Positions 14,296 through 14,822 of a DNA stretch of 14,822 nt are shown here, one piece after another; within the stretch, counting starts at the first letter, position 1; each line of letters opens with the position of its first letter. Made by a program: the position numbers and the translations under genes. The notes below the pieces were generated by a model. The model was not told the origin of the DNA and did not search any database. It worked only from the letters and a program-made list of their open reading frames with translations. Source of the DNA: Desulfocapsa sp. GTDB taxonomy: Bacteria; Desulfobacterota; Desulfobulbia; Desulfobulbales; Desulfocapsaceae. Where the stretch lies: positions 1 to 14,822 of the forward strand of contig JAOZLI010000024.1 in assembly GCA_029934915.1 (NCBI GenBank). Direction: 5' to 3'.

Positions 14296-14822
14296 ATGAA
14301 GAAAATTCTTGGCCTGTTTTGCATTTTATTCATTTTCTTAACAACCTCACCATACGCATCCGAGCGTGCGGTGACCCTCCAACTCCCCTGGTTGCATCAG
14401 TTTCAATTTGCAGGCTACTATGCCGCTCTTGAGCAGGGATTCTATAAAGATGCAGGTTTTACCGTTACGCTAAAGGAAGGAAGACCTGGCCTGACTGCAA
14501 TTAATGAGGTCACTAAAGGCAACGTAGAATATGGGGTGTCCCGCTCTGAACTTCTGGCTCAACGAATGCAAGGCGCGCCTCTCACCGCCCTGGCCTCAGT
14601 TTTTCAGCATTCAGCTATTATTTTCCTAAGCCTGAAAGAATCGGGAATCTCCAGCCCACTGGATATGGCAGGGCGTCGAGTTATGTTAATGGAAGGCACA
14701 AGTGCCGCCGAGCATCTGGCTGTTTTACGTAGTGAAGGTCTGTCCGAAGACAAGATCATCAGGCAACACTCCAGCTACAATATTGATGACCTTATTAACG
14801 GTAAAACCGATGTCTTTAATGC
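14296..14822 (+). CDS. Exported NMT1/THI5-type substrate-binding domain protein, 3'-truncated by window edge
   Basis: The frame starts at ATG 14296 and stays open to the window end (175 codons visible). The first ~20 residues form a signal peptide: MKK, a hydrophobic core ILGLFCILFIFL, and a likely cut after SPYA. Next comes LQLPWLHQFQFAGYYAA then LEQGFYKDAGFTVTLKEG, the hallmark opening of the NMT1/THI5-like periplasmic binding fold (as in nitrate/sulfonate/pyrimidine-precursor binding proteins), followed by EVTKGNVEYGVSRSELL and DMAGRRVMLMEG. The WLHQFQFAGYYAA wording is typical of versions that serve as the sensor part of histidine kinases or GGDEF proteins as well as of free binding proteins. 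The missing 3' part would decide. It is divergent from the PepSY-fetAB operon. Upstream AGAGAAAAGA is a weak ribosome-binding site. Confidence 0.85.
   Translation, partial: MKKILGLFCILFIFLTTSPYASERAVTLQLPWLHQFQFAGYYAALEQGFYKDAGFTVTLKEGRPGLTAINEVTKGNVEYGVSRSELLAQRMQGAPLTALASVFQHSAIIFLSLKESGISSPLDMAGRRVMLMEGTSAAEHLAVLRSEGLSEDKIIRQHSSYNIDDLINGKTDVFN

Overview
The window looks like chromosomal DNA of an anaerobic Gram-negative bacterium. A sulfate reducer or related Desulfobacterota (Desulfobulbales-like) member is my best guess. It rests on a single-chain pyruvate:ferredoxin oxidoreductase, a CoA-disulfide/persulfide reductase fused to rhodanese, many periplasmic-facing proteins and moderate GC. 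The taxon is inference from gene content only. No rRNA, tRNA, CRISPR array, transposase or phage gene was seen.

Left part (1-4960): the 3' nine-tenths of a pyruvate:ferredoxin oxidoreductase gene on + is followed by a large imperfect hairpin and a perfect 18-bp bidirectional terminator. Convergent to it is an orphan AAA ATPase with a DUF4143/nuclease-like C-terminus. Behind that ATPase lies a short REP-like fragment.

Middle part (5124-10817): a YkgJ-type cysteine-cluster protein (-) is divergent from a tiny unknown gene (+). The tiny gene is translationally coupled to a PHP-domain phosphoesterase that has no AUG start in the right place. The PHP gene runs tail-to-tail, with a 29-nt overlap, into a HEAT-repeat protein ending in a CheY-like receiver (-). 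Next comes the FAD/NAD(P)H CoA-disulfide reductase-rhodanese fusion (-), with a good intrinsic terminator. A long near-perfect inverted repeat of the 'GTAGGTTG...AAACCCAACA' type lies just upstream of it.

Right part (11159-14822): a tight three-gene operon on - encodes a four-helix PepSY-TM-type membrane protein with two large outside loops, then FetA (ATPase) and FetB (permease) of the UPF0014 metal (iron) exporter family. The fetA and fetB genes overlap by ATGA. Divergent from this operon starts a secreted NMT1/THI5-type substrate-binding domain protein, cut by the window edge. It could be a transporter component or the sensor part of a signalling protein.

The genes do not form one pathway. 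The most coherent unit is PepSY-FetAB (metal and redox homeostasis at the inner membrane). The points most worth a second look are the duplicated PepSY protein with propeller-like loops, the HEAT-receiver fusion, the non-AUG start of the PHP gene with its coupled micro-ORF, and the palindromic repeats.
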